Shown in pieces: positions 52,041-63,685 of a stretch of 64,000 nt of DNA. Under the pieces are notes generated by a model. That model saw nothing but the letters and a program-made list of their open reading frames with translations, was not told where the DNA came from and made no database searches. Positions within the stretch are counted from its first letter, which is position 1; every line of letters starts with the position of its first letter. Made by a program: the position numbers and the translations under genes. The DNA is from Prorocentrum cordatum (taxonomy: Eukaryota > Sar > Dinophyceae > Prorocentrales > Prorocentraceae): contig CAUYUJ010018638.1 in NCBI GenBank assembly GCA_963575745.1, positions 202,001 through 266,000 of the forward strand, read 5' to 3'.

Positions 52041-54016
52041 TCGTCGCCGCCGCCGCCACCGCGACGTCGTCGTCGTCGCGCTGTCCTCGATCCCTCGATC
52101 GTGTAAGCGTGGGCTCTACAGACCCCCAAGAGACCCTCCAAGAGAACCCCCGGAGACCCCCCCACGCAAGGCTCTAAGATGAGACTTTGTCGTCGTCGTC
52201 GCCGCCGCCGCCACCGCGACGTCGTCGTCGTCGTCGTCGCGCTGTCCTCGATCACTCGATCGTGAAAGCGTGGGCTCTACAGACCCCCAAGAAACCCTCC
52301 AAGAGAACCCCGAGACACCCCACGCAAGGCTCTAAGATGAGACTTTGTCGTCGTCGTCGCCGCCGCCGCCACCGCGACGTCGTCGGATCGTGAAAGCGTG
52401 GGCTCTACAGACCCCCAAGAGACCCTCCAAGAGAACCCCAAGACACCGCTCCACGCAAGGCTCTAAGATGAGACTTTGTCGTCGTCGTCGCCGCCGCCGC
52501 CACCGCGACGTCGTCGTCGTGGGCTCTACAGACCCCCAAGAGACCCTCCAAGAGACCCCCCACGCAAGGCTCTAAGATGAGACTTTGTCGTCGTCGTCGC
52601 CGCCGCCGCCCTGTCCTCGATCCCTCGATCGTGTAAGCGTGGGCTCTACAGACCCTCAAGAGACCCTCCAAGAGAACCCCAAGAGACCCCCCCACGCAAG
52701 GCTCTAAGATGAGACTTTGTCGTCGTCGTCGCCGCCGCCGCCGCCACCGCGACGTCGTCGTCGTCGTCGCGCTGTCCTCGAGCCCTCGATCGTGTAAGCG
52801 TGGGCTCTGCAGACCCCCAAGAGACCCTCCCAGAGAACCCCCGGAGACCCCCCCACGAGAGGCTCTAAGATGAGACTTTGTCGTCGTCGTCGTCGCCGCC
52901 GCCACCGCGACGTCGTCGTCGTCGTCGCGCTGTCCTCGATCACTCGATCGTGAAAGCGTGGGCTCTACAGACCCCCAAGAGACCCTCCAAGAGAACCCCG
53001 AGACACCCCACGCAAGGCTCTAAGATGAGACTTTGTCGTCGTCGTCGCCGCCGCCGCCACCGCGACGTCGTCGTCGTCGTCGCGCTGTCCTCGATCACTC
53101 GATCGTGAAAGCGTGGGCTCTACAGACCCCCCAGGAGACCCTCCCAGAGAACCCCAAGACACCGCTCCACGCAAGGCTCTAAGATGAGACTTTGTCGTCG
53201 TCGTCGCCGCCGCCGCCACCGCGCGTGGGCTCTACAGACCCCCAAGAGACCCTCCAAGAGACCCCCCACGCAAGGCTCTAAGATGAGACTTTGTCGTCGT
53301 CGTCGCCGCCGCCGCCCTGTCCTCGATCCCTCGATCGTGTAAGCGTGGGCTCTACAGACCCTCAAGAGACCCTCCAAGAGAACCCCAAGAGACCCCCCCA
53401 CGCAAGGCTCTAAGATGAGACTTTGTCGTCGTCATCGCCGCCGCCGCCGCCACCGCGACGTCGTCGTCGTCGTCGCGCTGTCCTCGAGCCCTCGATCGTG
53501 TAAGCGTGGGCTCTGCAGACCCCCAAGAGACCCTCCCAGAGAACCCCCGGAGACCCCCCCACGAGAGGCTCTAAGATGAGACTTTGTCGTCGTCGTCGCC
53601 GCCGCCGCCACCGCGACGTGGTCGTCATCGTCGCGCTGTCCTCGATCCCTCGATCGTGTAAGCGTGGGCTCTACAAACCGTCAAGAGACCCTCCAAGAGA
53701 ACCCCAAGAGACCCCCCCACGCAAGGCTCTAAGATGAGACTTTGTCGTCGTCGTCGTCGCCGCCGCCGCCACCGCGACGTCGTCGTCGTCGTCGCGCTGT
53801 CCTCGATCCCTCGATCGTGTAAGCGTGGGCTCTACAGACCCTCCAGAGACCCTCCAAGAGAACCCCAAGAGACCCCCCCACGCAAGGCTCTAAGATGAGA
53901 CTTTGTCGTCGTGGTGGACGCCGCCGCCACCGCGACGTCGTCGTCGTCGCGCTGTCCTCGACCCGTCGATCATGTAAGCGTGGACTCTACAAACCGTCCA
54001 AGAGAACCCCAAGAGA

Positions 54017-54054
<38 letters not shown>

Positions 54055-54060
54055 CTCCCA
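52041..54060. repeat. Satellite S1, second array, 13 units
   Basis: As 48724-50400, but extended upstream by two units (52041-52377) that copy 1 lacks. Confidence 0.9.
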
Positions 54061-55295
54061 GAGCCTTCGGGGCCTCTCCTTGGCCCTCCTACGGAAAATC
54101 CTGCAAAACCTAGCGAATTAGTCGAGACATCCTCGAAATTCCTGCGCGCTGGACGCGGCACGCGCGAGACATCCTCGGAATTCCTGCGCGCGAGTCTTCC
54201 TTTGCATCCAAGTCCTGACCGAACTGATCTGGATCTGAAGCTCGAGCTTCCTGAACACATAGTAGCTGCCCCAGAGCTAATTGACAGGGGGACATGCCAG
54301 GAGGACGCGCCGCGAAACGTCCCCAGGGACGCGCCAGGCGACGTGCCAAGGGACGTGCCATGGGGTCGCACCGTAGGCCGTGCCAAGGGGACGCGCTACG
54401 GGACATCCTCAAAATTCCTGCGCGCGGGACGTGGCACGCGCGAGACATCTTCCGAATTCCTGCGAGCGGGACGTGAAAACAAGCATTTCGCCTGAGACAT
54501 CCTCTGAATTCTGGCCCCCCACGAGGCCCCCGCTCGAGACATCCCCAAGTTTGCAGAAACCAGCGTTTCGCTCGAGACATCCTCAACAAATTATGAAAAA
54601 CAAGCGTTTCGCTCGAGACATCCGGTCAAAATTCTAAGAAATCCTGACAAAACAAACGAATTAGTCGAGACATCCTCGAAATTCCTGCGCGCGGGACGCG
54701 GCCCGCGCGAGACATCCTTGGAATTCCCGCGAGCGGGACACGAAAACAAGCATTTCGCCTGAGACATCCTCTGAATTCTGGCCCCCCGCTCGAGACATCT
54801 CCAAATTTTGCGAAAACCAGCGTTTCGCTCGAGACATCCTCCACAAACTATGTAAAATAAGCGTTTCGCTCGAGACATCCTGCCAAAGTTCTAAGAAATC
54901 CTGACAAAACAAGCGAATTAGTCGAGACATCCTCGAAATTCCTGCGCGCGGGACGCGGCACGCGCGAGACATCCTCGGAATTCCTGCGCGCGGGGCGCTT
55001 TTCCGAGTCGCGGTCGGGGCTCCAGACCCCGTTATTTTTCGAGGATTCTGCGAAAAACGCTCCGCACCCTCTTTTTTACGAGGGAAAGCGGGGGTCTGCG
55101 GACCCCGTTATTTATCGAGGATCCGAGATGGGGGGCGAACTTTCCTCGAGCGGGCACGCACAAAACGCACTTTTTCTAAAAAAATCAGCACTTTACCTCG
55201 TTATTTATCGCAAATAATTTCGCCGGCGCTTGACCCGTCAGATCCGGGGGTAAACGGCTAAAAGAGAACCCTGGGCCCGCGCCCTTTCCGGGAAC
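52378..55295 (+). repeat. Large direct duplication, copy 2
   Basis: See 48724-51635. The near identity implies a recent event, or an assembly repeat. Confidence 0.9.
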
Positions 55296-55614
55296 TACGA
55301 AGACCACACCTAGACAAACACAAGTTCCTCTGCCACCCATCTTTCCCCGCCTCTCGGCATCGGCCACGAACAACACATCGCCACCGTCGTCCCACGAACA
55401 TGCCCCGGCACAACACGTCTGGCGCAAGCAGCACCACCTCAGGAACATCTGATGTCTCGAACGCGTGGTATCTGGAGGCGCGTCTCGGGGCCCAATGTCA
55501 GCCAACACACCCGGGACGAAACAGCAATTCAGGGGGTCAAACCTAGCTTCTGGGGCCCGCGTCACGGAGAAATGCACCTGAGGCATGGGCAGTTCTATGT
55601 TCGAAAACGCCCTT
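55296..55614. other. No recognised feature
   Basis: Unique-looking sequence, short frames only. Confidence 0.3.
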
Positions 55615-55622
55615 CGTTAGCG

Positions 55623-55781
55623 TCAGGTCGGGCATGTCCCCCTACAGGCGGATTTCGAACGAACAATAGACAATAGTCAAAAACTGTTCAAGCACTGCTC
55701 AAACATAGTCGAAAAGTAGTTCCAGACTATGTGTTGACTATGTTTGAATAGTCCTCCTGTAGAGGGACACGCCCGACTTCA
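55623..55781. mobile_element. MITE-like family M1, best copy with 8-bp TSD
   Basis: 29-bp termini TCAGGTCGGGCATGTCCCCC and TGAAGTCGGGCGTGTCCCTC (then TACAGG in both) agree at 24 of 29 positions. The 159-bp body is AT-rich with AGTC/GACTAT repeats and no coding. CGTTAGCG flanks it exactly on both sides (55615-55622, 55782-55789). Confidence 0.88.
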
Positions 55782-56393
55782 CGTTAGCGCTCCCTCCTTC
55801 AAACACGCTACCAAGGACGATCGACGGCCACGCCCTCTCTGCAGACTTCGTGAATGAGCACCCCGAAGCGAGAAGGCAATGGGAAAACGGCGCCTGATGG
55901 CCGTGAACGCCCCGACATCAAGATCCTGCCGAGATGGCAGCGGGCGGGGAGAGAACGTCGTGGCCTACGCTCAAGGACCTGCCCGAACTTCAGGGGCGTG
56001 GGCACATGTCGAGCACAGGAGAGAATGAGTATGCTAATCAAGCCTGATCTAAACATAACAAAATTCCACGAGGCAACCAACGGCCAAATAATCAAACTCA
56101 CCACGTCTTACTGAAGCTGGTACCTACCCTGCGCGAAGATGGCTGGCCGCGCATGTCCTTGGCTTCGGGTGTTGATTTCGACTATCCCTAGTGAGAGGTG
56201 AATGTTCTGGAACATGTCTTGGCGAAGACGTTCAAACTTAGTTCTGCAACCTGGTTGCCGCTGGTTGCCCCCATCATTGCGCGCCAGAGAGCGAGGGAAA
56301 GACGATCCACAATCCAACGTCCCGTCCGCATCTTGAAAAACACGTCGACCGATCCTGGACAATGTGACAAACCTTGCGCAACGAATGACTGGC
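55782..56393. other. No recognised feature
   Basis: Near-average composition. Frames of up to about 104 codons on the minus strand, without motifs. Confidence 0.3.
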
Positions 56394-56498
56394 CATCGCT
56401 CGGACGTCCATGTCCCGTGCATTTTTAGATTTCGTGCGTGGATGTTTTTAGCAAGATGTCAAGAGATGCTCCTCGATGGTCCCCACTGGATAGCGATG
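56394..56498. mobile_element. MITE-like family M3, copy 3
   Basis: Left end CATCGCTCGGACG intact, right end reduced to AGCGATG. The interior TTTCGTGCGTGGATGTTTTT, GAGATGCTCCTCGATGGTCC matches copies 1 and 2. Confidence 0.65.
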
Positions 56499-56629
56499 CC
56501 TCGTTGAGAGCACCCGAAGCAGCGTCTGATGAGGTTACACCGTGCACCTGCGGTACCCCATCCCACGCCTCCTCACAATATCAGTGGCATCGGTCTGCGC
56601 CTTTCCGCCTCATGGTGGTAGTCGTTATC

Positions 56630-57080
56630 ACTATTTTTTCTTCTCATCCTCCTCATGCCCCCATCCTTGTTATTCCTGCGCACCCTCCTTTCCCCTCATC
56701 TCCCTCCTCCCTTCTGTCCGTGTCCTCGCACTCCTTCTCCCCCTTTCTCCCCCTTCCCCCCTCCGCACCCTCGTTTCTGCATCCACCCCACTTCCTTCCT
56801 TCCTTCCCACTCACTCACTCACTCACCCTCTCTCTCGCTCTCTGTTTACCACTCTCTCTCTTCGATCATATATAGCTCGCCCCCTCGCCCCCCCCCCCTG
56901 TTTGATCATACATGTTGCGTTATGTTCGGTGAGTCCTATTTCGCCGCATCTTCCGCCACCACCCTCGCTCTCCTCATACCTTATGCTCTCGTCATCAATA
57001 TTCTCTTCCGCCCCCGTCCTTATGTCCCGTATGATTCGTGTGTCGGCAGATCCTACTACGGGATCTGATTTCAATCAATC
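56630..57080. repeat. Pyrimidine-rich tract
   Basis: CT-rich, with CACTCACTCACTCAC and CTCTCTCTCGCTCTC microsatellites at 56810-56850. Frames are Ser/Pro/Leu-rich shadows. Confidence 0.7.
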
Positions 57081-57600
57081 ATCGATTTTTCAATACAAAT
57101 CCCAATACAATTCCTACTACAAACCGTGTACAGCCAGCAGTGCAGCCGTCACTACAGTTCACATTGCAGCTCGTTTGAAAGCTGCTGATGCTGCTCCTGC
57201 TACTGCGTCTATTGCAGCTATCCTACATATCCCACAGCACTTCATAAGACTACTCTTACAACAACCAGCAACGCAGCTCTCGCTACACCTCCTACGATCC
57301 TTCTACAGTTCAGTGCAGCTTGCACTAGATCTCACAATGCAGCTCCTCCTACTGTAACCGTATCACAACCAGCTGTGCAACTCTAACAGCTCTCACTGCA
57401 GCACCTCCAACAAGTATGTATACAGTGTCTGTTACAGAGTCTAGCGCAGCTCTACGACCTCTTTGACTGCAACTGGGACTTGCAAGTCCTACCGCAAACA
57501 TTCGCACAACTCTCACCGCAACCCCATACGACAAGACTGTTCTCCTCCTGTCGCCGCAACCCTGGCCCCATCGTCTACAACCGACAACCGTGCCGCTCCT
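57081..57600. repeat. Degenerate CTACA/GCAGCTC repeat
   Basis: Recurring CTACAGTTCA, AATGCAGCTCCTCCTAC, CAACCAGCTGTGCAAC at ~15-25-bp spacing. Too degenerate to fix a unit. Confidence 0.55.
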
Positions 57601-57627
57601 GCTGAACCACCTTAGTCAAGGGCTCCT

Positions 57628-57775
57628 AAGTTCGCGCTTCGCGCTGCGCGAAGCGCGAATAACTTCGCGCTCTCGCGCCGCCCCCCAAGGAGGAGAAGAG
57701 GAGGACGAGGAGGAGGGGGAGAAGGAACGAGGACCGCGAAGCGCGAATAACTTCGCACCCTCGTGGGAGCCCTTG
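57628..57775. repeat. Palindromic GCGAAGCGC element, copy 2
   Basis: TTCGCGCTTCGCGC-T-GCGCGAAGCGCGAA (57631-57659) is a perfect 14-bp-armed hairpin. A purine-rich spacer follows, then GCGAAGCGCGAATAACTTCG and CCCTCGTGGGAGCCC. Same order as 5385-5530. Confidence 0.8.
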
Positions 57776-58199
57776 CTTAGTTCAGGGCATCTCGGAGTTC
57801 GGAGTTGCTGCGAGGATGGCGACAGTGGCCGGACCTCCGTGGGCGTGTGGTCCACGATGACGTTTGGCCCCGAAATGCCCGAGGAAACGGTGGAAAGGCC
57901 TCCTCCACGAAGCCATCGAGAGGCCTCCTCCTCATCCTCGTCTTCCCCTCTTACTCCTCCTGCTCCTCCTCACCTTCTCGCTCGCCACAAGCACACGAAC
58001 CCATAGCACCAGTGATGCAAGATGGGCTGGCGGAGTGAGCGAAACGATAAACAAAAGAAGTGTAAACACGATTCCCACCGGCCGATTTGTTTCACTAGAT
58101 GTGGAGGGAAAGTGAAGGACGAAAAGAGGAGGAAGAGGAGGATAGCTGCTGGGAGTGAAGTGCAGTAGCGGGGTCGCACTCGAGCGCAAACGGGGTTGC
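57776..58199. other. No recognised feature
   Basis: Short opposing frames. Mixed composition. Confidence 0.3.
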
Positions 58200-58590
58200 C
58201 ACACCTTGCGATGTGTGTACCACGGGCCCCTAGGAAGCATCAGGAGGCCCGACCAGATGCCAGAATATATTCCCGGAGGCCCCAGGAAGGGTCGTCTGGG
58301 ATCGAGGTTGCGGAAGTGTCCATGGAGGCCTCAGGAGGCCCGACCGGGAGGCCGCAAGAGGCTCCAGGAGGCCGAAGGAGAGTGAGTCTGGGGTCGAAGT
58401 TGCGAGGATGTCCATGGAGGCCGCAAGAGGTTCCAGGAAACCCGACCAAGAGACCGCAGGCCCAAGGAGGATCCAGGAAACCCCAGGAGGTTCCAGGAGG
58501 CCCCCAAGAGGCTCCGAGGTGGGGTCAGGGGTACCAAAAGGTACGTCGGGGCTCGATGTTCGGAGGATGTCTCAGGCGAAACCGCCGGTC
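58200..58590. repeat. AGGAGGCCC minisatellite, three higher-order units
   Basis: GGGATCGAGGTTGCGGAAGTG / GGGGTCGAAGTTGCGAGGATG / GGCTCGATGTTCGGAGGATG each follow a run of AGGAGGCCCCAGGA-type units. Confidence 0.7.
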
Positions 58591-58839
58591 TTTGAGAATC
58601 GGGGTCGAAATCCTTAAAATTACCATGTGTGTTCGAAGGTGTTATGTTAGAATGTTGAAATTCCCATGTTTGTTTGGACCCTGGCGCCACGATCTGTGTG
58701 AGAGGCGCCACCGTTTTTCAGAATTTCGAGGATGCTCCTCGCGAAGCGGCCAGGAACATCGAGGACGCGGCGCGGCCTTCAATCGATCGCCTCTGAGCCC
58801 CGCTCCCTCGGAGAGGTGCGTCTGATAAAACATACACAT

Positions 58840-58985
58840 GTGTATATATGTGTACATATATATACATTTATATATATATATATATATATACATATATATA
58901 CACATATATATACATATGTTTATATCTCTATAGATATGTATATATGTGTATATGTGTATATACATATATATATATATATATATTC
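58840..58985. repeat. (TA)n-rich microsatellite
   Basis: TATATATACATATATA with GTG interruptions; 146 bp. Confidence 0.95.
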
Positions 58986-59175
58986 AGGGCGATGCGCGAG
59001 AGCCGCGCTTCCGCGCCCAACGCGGCGGGTGCCGCGGCGCGTGCGGGGCGGAGCGTGTTGTCTGTCGGCTGTGTCAACGCGCGAGCGGGCTTGGCAGCAA
59101 GAGGGGGGGAGGAGGAGGAGGAAGGGGAGATGACGGGGGAGGGAAAACTACAGACATCGGGGTGACGACGACGGT

Positions 59176-62110
59176 TAGGTAATGAACTGTCTCTGGGCGG
59201 CATTTCGGGTAGAGTGGGTTTGGAAGGGGTTCGTGGTACCAACCTGCGCGAAGCGCAGAGCTGGCGGCAGCGATCCCCGGATAGCTTCCCAGTGTGCAGC
59301 TGTCGTTTGCTCCGCCCGATTCAGCCGGGCGCGGCCCACTCTCCTGCGCGTCCACGGTCCAGGTTGCACTGTGAAGGGTCGAAGGTTACCCCCCCTGCGC
59401 AGGATGAGCGGGTTCAGCTCGAACACTGGCTTGGTAAAGTTGAACTGGATTTGGTCACATGGGTTTGTGTTCGATTCCTCCTGGTCGGAGCGCTTTTCGG
59501 CCGCTCCGTAAACTTGTTTATTCGTGTTGGCTTTGTTGGCGCATGTTGCTTGCAGTTCCAAGATGTTGCGAAGTCCTTTAGGCTGAAAAGCGTCCAGTCT
59601 ATGTAACGTGCCCAGTGTGAGCTGGGCTGATGCGAGTCCGCATGGGAACTTGGACTTAATGACTGCGCCATGCACCTGCGGCTTGCATTTGGCGGGGCAA
59701 CTGCGATGTCTCCGGGACGCACCCTGTTTCTGCAGCGTTGCCATGCACGCCCCGATTCGTGCTTGTACTCCCCGAGCGCGGTCGCATTTCCCTTCAGGCG
59801 ACATCCAAGGTATTTGACCTCGTCCACGCGTATAATCTTATCGCCATCTGCAACATGTATGTTGGGATGACCGTGGGCTGAGACTACCTCGCACATCTCC
59901 TTGCCGGGTTTCAATGCATATTTGTTTCCTTCGTGTTCGATTGATGCCAGTATCCCGTTCAGTGACCTTGTGCCTTTGGAGACTACACTCGTGCCACCTG
60001 CGTATACAATATCATCGGAATTCGCCCCCTGTGTCCTGCGCGCGCCATGGAATTGTCAACGGCTTGGTGGACATCGTGGAACGCGCAGGCAAAGCTTCCA
60101 AGTCTAACTATGGCGATAGGGGCATCCCTGCCAAATTCCAAAGTCCTGCGAACACCAATCGGATGGTTGGCCGTCGTACTCGGCTTTGAAAACGGAGTCT
60201 TGATACACATACGGAACCACGTGTAGCAACTTAGCAGGCGCTCCCATCCTCTGCAACGCCGAAACAACACCATTCTGGGTGAGCGTATAAAAAACTTGCT
60301 CGCAATCGAATAAGGCCCCCCCCAAAAAAAAACAAACTCGTAGCCTATTATTTCCGCCTCTTCTGCGGCCCTGTGCACGCAATGTCTGGCTGCTGAAGTG
60401 GGTTGTTTCGCTCGAGGTCTGAACTGTGTCCATTGCGCGTGTGCCTCCAATCAAGCCGCTAATCGGTCTATACCACCGACGCGTAACATTTGCGTATTGA
60501 TGCCCAATGAAGATAACAACCAATAGTTGGCTAGGTTGCTCGCGTCTTCTTTCTTAAATATTAGAATTACGCGGACCTCCAGAACATCTGACGGGATGTG
60601 TTCGTTGCCCCACCGTTCGTTGAGAAGGGTTAAGCAATCTCTGTGGGTATGGCATCAAGACCCGGGGCCTTGCAGCGCTGTATGTTTTGGTTGTAGCGGT
60701 CCATCCCTCCTTGCGTAGAGGTCCTTGGCCAGCGTTAGCCCGTGCTGAGACTAATGGAATTTCGCTGAGAACTTCGTCTTGGGCTTGATGGCCCCCCTGT
60801 TGTTGTCGCAAAAGGTTTGGCCATATCTTCCGCCATTTGGTGCCGCGGAATGGGTGTACTATCTTTTTTCCACATGGTACGGTTGCGGTTGGTAATCCTT
60901 TGTAAGAATTCGGATTCCCATCCGTCTGTCGCGAACATCCAGCTTCTCGCGCAAAGTGCTCAGAACGTGCTGCGCTATATCTTCTTGGCGGCTGCGGAAC
61001 ATCTCAATGGGAGCATCGAAGCATTCCAGTTTGCCGGCGGCCAACATCCTGGTCCTTTGGTCAAGAAGCTGTTCGCTCCAGCGCGGGATGGTTTGGTGTC
61101 TGGCTTTGCGTCGGCCCCTCGGAAGAGAAGCGCAAGCTCGCCTGGTGACTTCCCTGAGATTCCCGTTGTCCTGCATCGCCTGGCGGAAGCAGTCGTTGAC
61201 TTTCGTCTGCCCTTGCATGTAGCATTCCCTGTATGTGGCTCTGCTGGGTCCTTGTGGCTTGTCGACAGCTTCCAGTTTGATCCGGATAGTGGCGTTGAGT
61301 GGGTAGTGATTTGACGAGATGTTGGCCAACGTGTCCGCCTCGCAATCTAAAACTGAATGTTGCAACCGTTGCGCGGACACGGAGAAATCGAGTTGTTCAT
61401 GCGTCCCTCGTTTGAATGGGCTTTCTAACGTCGTTCGGGCTCTCTGTACGTGGCGAATTTGCTTCGGGCTTTCTGGGAGAATGTGTTTGCTGCTCTTAAC
61501 CGATGTGTCTGGCAGAAAGTCAGGAAAAGGTGCCGATTGCACACGGAAACTTCAGCTCGTCCAAACGGGTTCGTGTATCCCGGGTCGAACGTGTGTTTTC
61601 CTATGGCCGTTGCTTCCTCTTGTGAGGTCGCGCATTGTATCCGTGCGTTCCAGCCTCCCACGATGTATGTTGGGCCATTGCCCCGGCGTCTGGCGAATCT
61701 CCTCTCGAGCGAAACATAAAAGAGGGCAGTACGTGGGCCAAAGACAACGTGCAAATACGATCGCTCACTGGGGTCACATCCAACACATGTTTCGCGTTTT
61801 CTTTCTGAACCATAGACCCCCCACCTGCTGAGAATCGCGCTGCCTCCCCTGTGTTGAACCCCCCTGAAAAGTATCGGTGGCATTTGTGCTCCTGCTCTTT
61901 CGAGTTTGGGTTTGTGGGTTCCTGCAAGCCGACAGTCCCTATAGCGTTACTACGCATCCAAGCTTCGATTTCGTCTGCCCGCAAGTTCCATGCATTTGGT
62001 ATTGAGTGATGAAATTCGAAGTGTGTGTGTGTCCGTATGTCACTGGCTCCGCCAGTCGTATTGGTGTGTTGGGTTCCTGGGCCTGGGCCCCAGTGTCGTA
62101 TCCTTTTCAA
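59176..62110 (-). pseudogene. Decayed LINE (APE-RT), multiple frameshifts
   Basis: On the minus strand, domain pieces appear in correct order but in changing frames. Endonuclease start NAWNLRADEIEAWM ... VGLQEPTN ... DRICTLSLAH (about 62000-61770). YIVGGWNARI and CNRHLFLTFCQTHRLRAANT (about 61670-61480). NHYPLNATIRIKL (61272-61310). RT: PSDVLEVRVILIFKKED (about 60550-60600), RMGAPAKLL ... GIWQGCP (about 60250-60120), NSDDIVYA where FADD or YADD is expected (about 60005-60030). EVKYLGCRLKG (about 59810). KFPCGLASAQLT and LDAFQPKGLRNIL (about 59640-59560). GRARLNRAEQT near the end. It differs from the 40-kb LINE: no GEASHPGP and no RNase H seen. At least four frame changes and a nine-A insertion near 60325 make it a pseudogene. 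Confidence 0.8.
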
Positions 62111-62469
62111 TACTTGTTTCGCTAGCCTGCGTCTCCTGCGTGCCGCTCGACGTTTTGCCGTGCGTGTTCGTTTCCGTCTGTCCTGAACGTCGACGCTACG
62201 GATTCAACCATTTGTATTGCGAGTGGGCACAGGCGTGTGGCTGGTCGGTCTCCGCTGGGGGTGCCCCCGCGGCTGACCCGTCGCGCCTCTGACGGCGCTA
62301 CTACTGTCAGGGCTGTGCGTGCGTGGCGCGCTTGTGCAAACAAAGCAAAGTACGTGCCAACGGGCCACCTCTGGTGAACCCGCCAGCAGAGACGACCAGG
62401 CGCGCGAGCTTCTGCTCTGCCCAATCTCCCCACCGGAAGGTGTCGGCCTTCTGCCCGGTGAAAGGTGTA

Positions 62470-62508
<39 letters not shown>

Positions 62509-62530
62509 ATATATATATATATATACACAA
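62470..62530. repeat. (TA)n microsatellite
   Basis: TATATA repeat interrupted by GTG. Confidence 0.95.
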
Positions 62531-62554
62531 CCATACAACCGAATAAACCCCAAT

Positions 62555-62765
62555 CAGGGCTATAGTGCTAGGGGGCTATATACGGGCTATAGGACTATTG
62601 AGCTATAGGAATATAGAGCTATAGGGCTATAGAGCTGCAAGGCTATAGGGCTTTAGGGCTAGTGGTCTATCGGGCTATAGGGCACGCCCGGGCACGCCCG
62701 GGCACCTGGGCACCCAGGCACACCCGGGCACACCCGGGTACCCCCGGGCACCCGGGCGCGCGGCA
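62555..62765. repeat. GGGCTATA and GGGCACCC minisatellites
   Basis: About a dozen 9-11-bp GGGCTATAGG/GAGCTATAGG units to 62680, then GGGCACCCGGGCACGCCC units to 62760. Confidence 0.9.
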
Positions 62766-62879
62766 AAAATCAGCGGCAAACCTAACCTAATCAGATGTAT
62801 CCGCTAGGACCCCTACAGAGGAAAGCTCTGATTGGGGAATATATACAGAATATACATACACACATGCGAATGAGGTCGC

Positions 62880-63115
62880 GTTCTGTGGTGTCGCTTGGAA
62901 GGGAGAGGGGGGTTGGAAATGGACCCCCCACCCTTGGATGGAGCTCCCCCCCCTCCAGTGACGGAGGGTGGGGGGGGGTTCGACCCCCCCCTCCCTTCTC
63001 CTCGGGCCGGCGCCTGCGTCGGCGGCGGCTGGCGGCGGCGGCGGGGACGACGATATCCTGTTCTGGAACGGCGCTGGCGCCTGCGGCGGCGGGGGGCGGC
63101 GGCGGGGAGTGTCGA
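62880..63115. other. GC-run sequence with GGGGGGTTCGACCCCCC motif
   Basis: A palindromic G-run/TTCGA/C-run (about 62970-62990) resembles related motifs at 63716-63740 and 63826-63850. GGCGGC-rich; no gene. Confidence 0.5.
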
Positions 63116-63685
63116 TGAGGACGACGGTGGTGGTGGTGGTGGGTTGTGATGGTGGTTGTGGTGGTTGTGGTGGTGTGGTGGTTTGTTGTTGTGGTGGTGG
63201 TGGTGGGTCGTGATGGTGGTTTGGTGGTGGTTTGGTGGTGGTTTGGTGGTGGTGCGGTGGTGGTGGTGTTGGTGGTGGGTTGTGGTGGTGGTGGTTTGGT
63301 GGTGGTGTGGTGGTGGTTTGTGGTGGTGGTGGTGGGTTGTGGTGGTGGCGGCGGTTTGTGGAGGTGGTAATGGTGGTGGTGGTCGCGGTGGTGGTGGTGG
63401 CGGTGGTGGTGTGGTGGTTTGTGGTGGTGGCGGTGGTGGTGGTGGGTTGTGCTGCTGGTAGTGGTGGTGGTTGTGGCGGTGGTGGTGGTGGTGCGGTAGA
63501 TTGTGGTGGTGATGGTGATAGTGGTGGTGGGTTTTTGTGGTGGTCGTGGTGATCGTGAGTTGTGGTGGTGGAAGTGGGTTGTGGTGGTGGTGGTGGTGGT
63601 AGCTGTGGTGGTGGTTGTGTGGTGGGTTGGTGGTGGGTTGAGGCGGTGGTGGTGGTGGTGGTAGTGGTGGTAATCGTCGCTGCGT
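63116..63685. repeat. (GGT)n tract
   Basis: About 570 bp of GGT/TGG with few interruptions. The 390-codon minus frame over it is His/Pro/Thr low complexity, not a gene. Confidence 0.95.
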
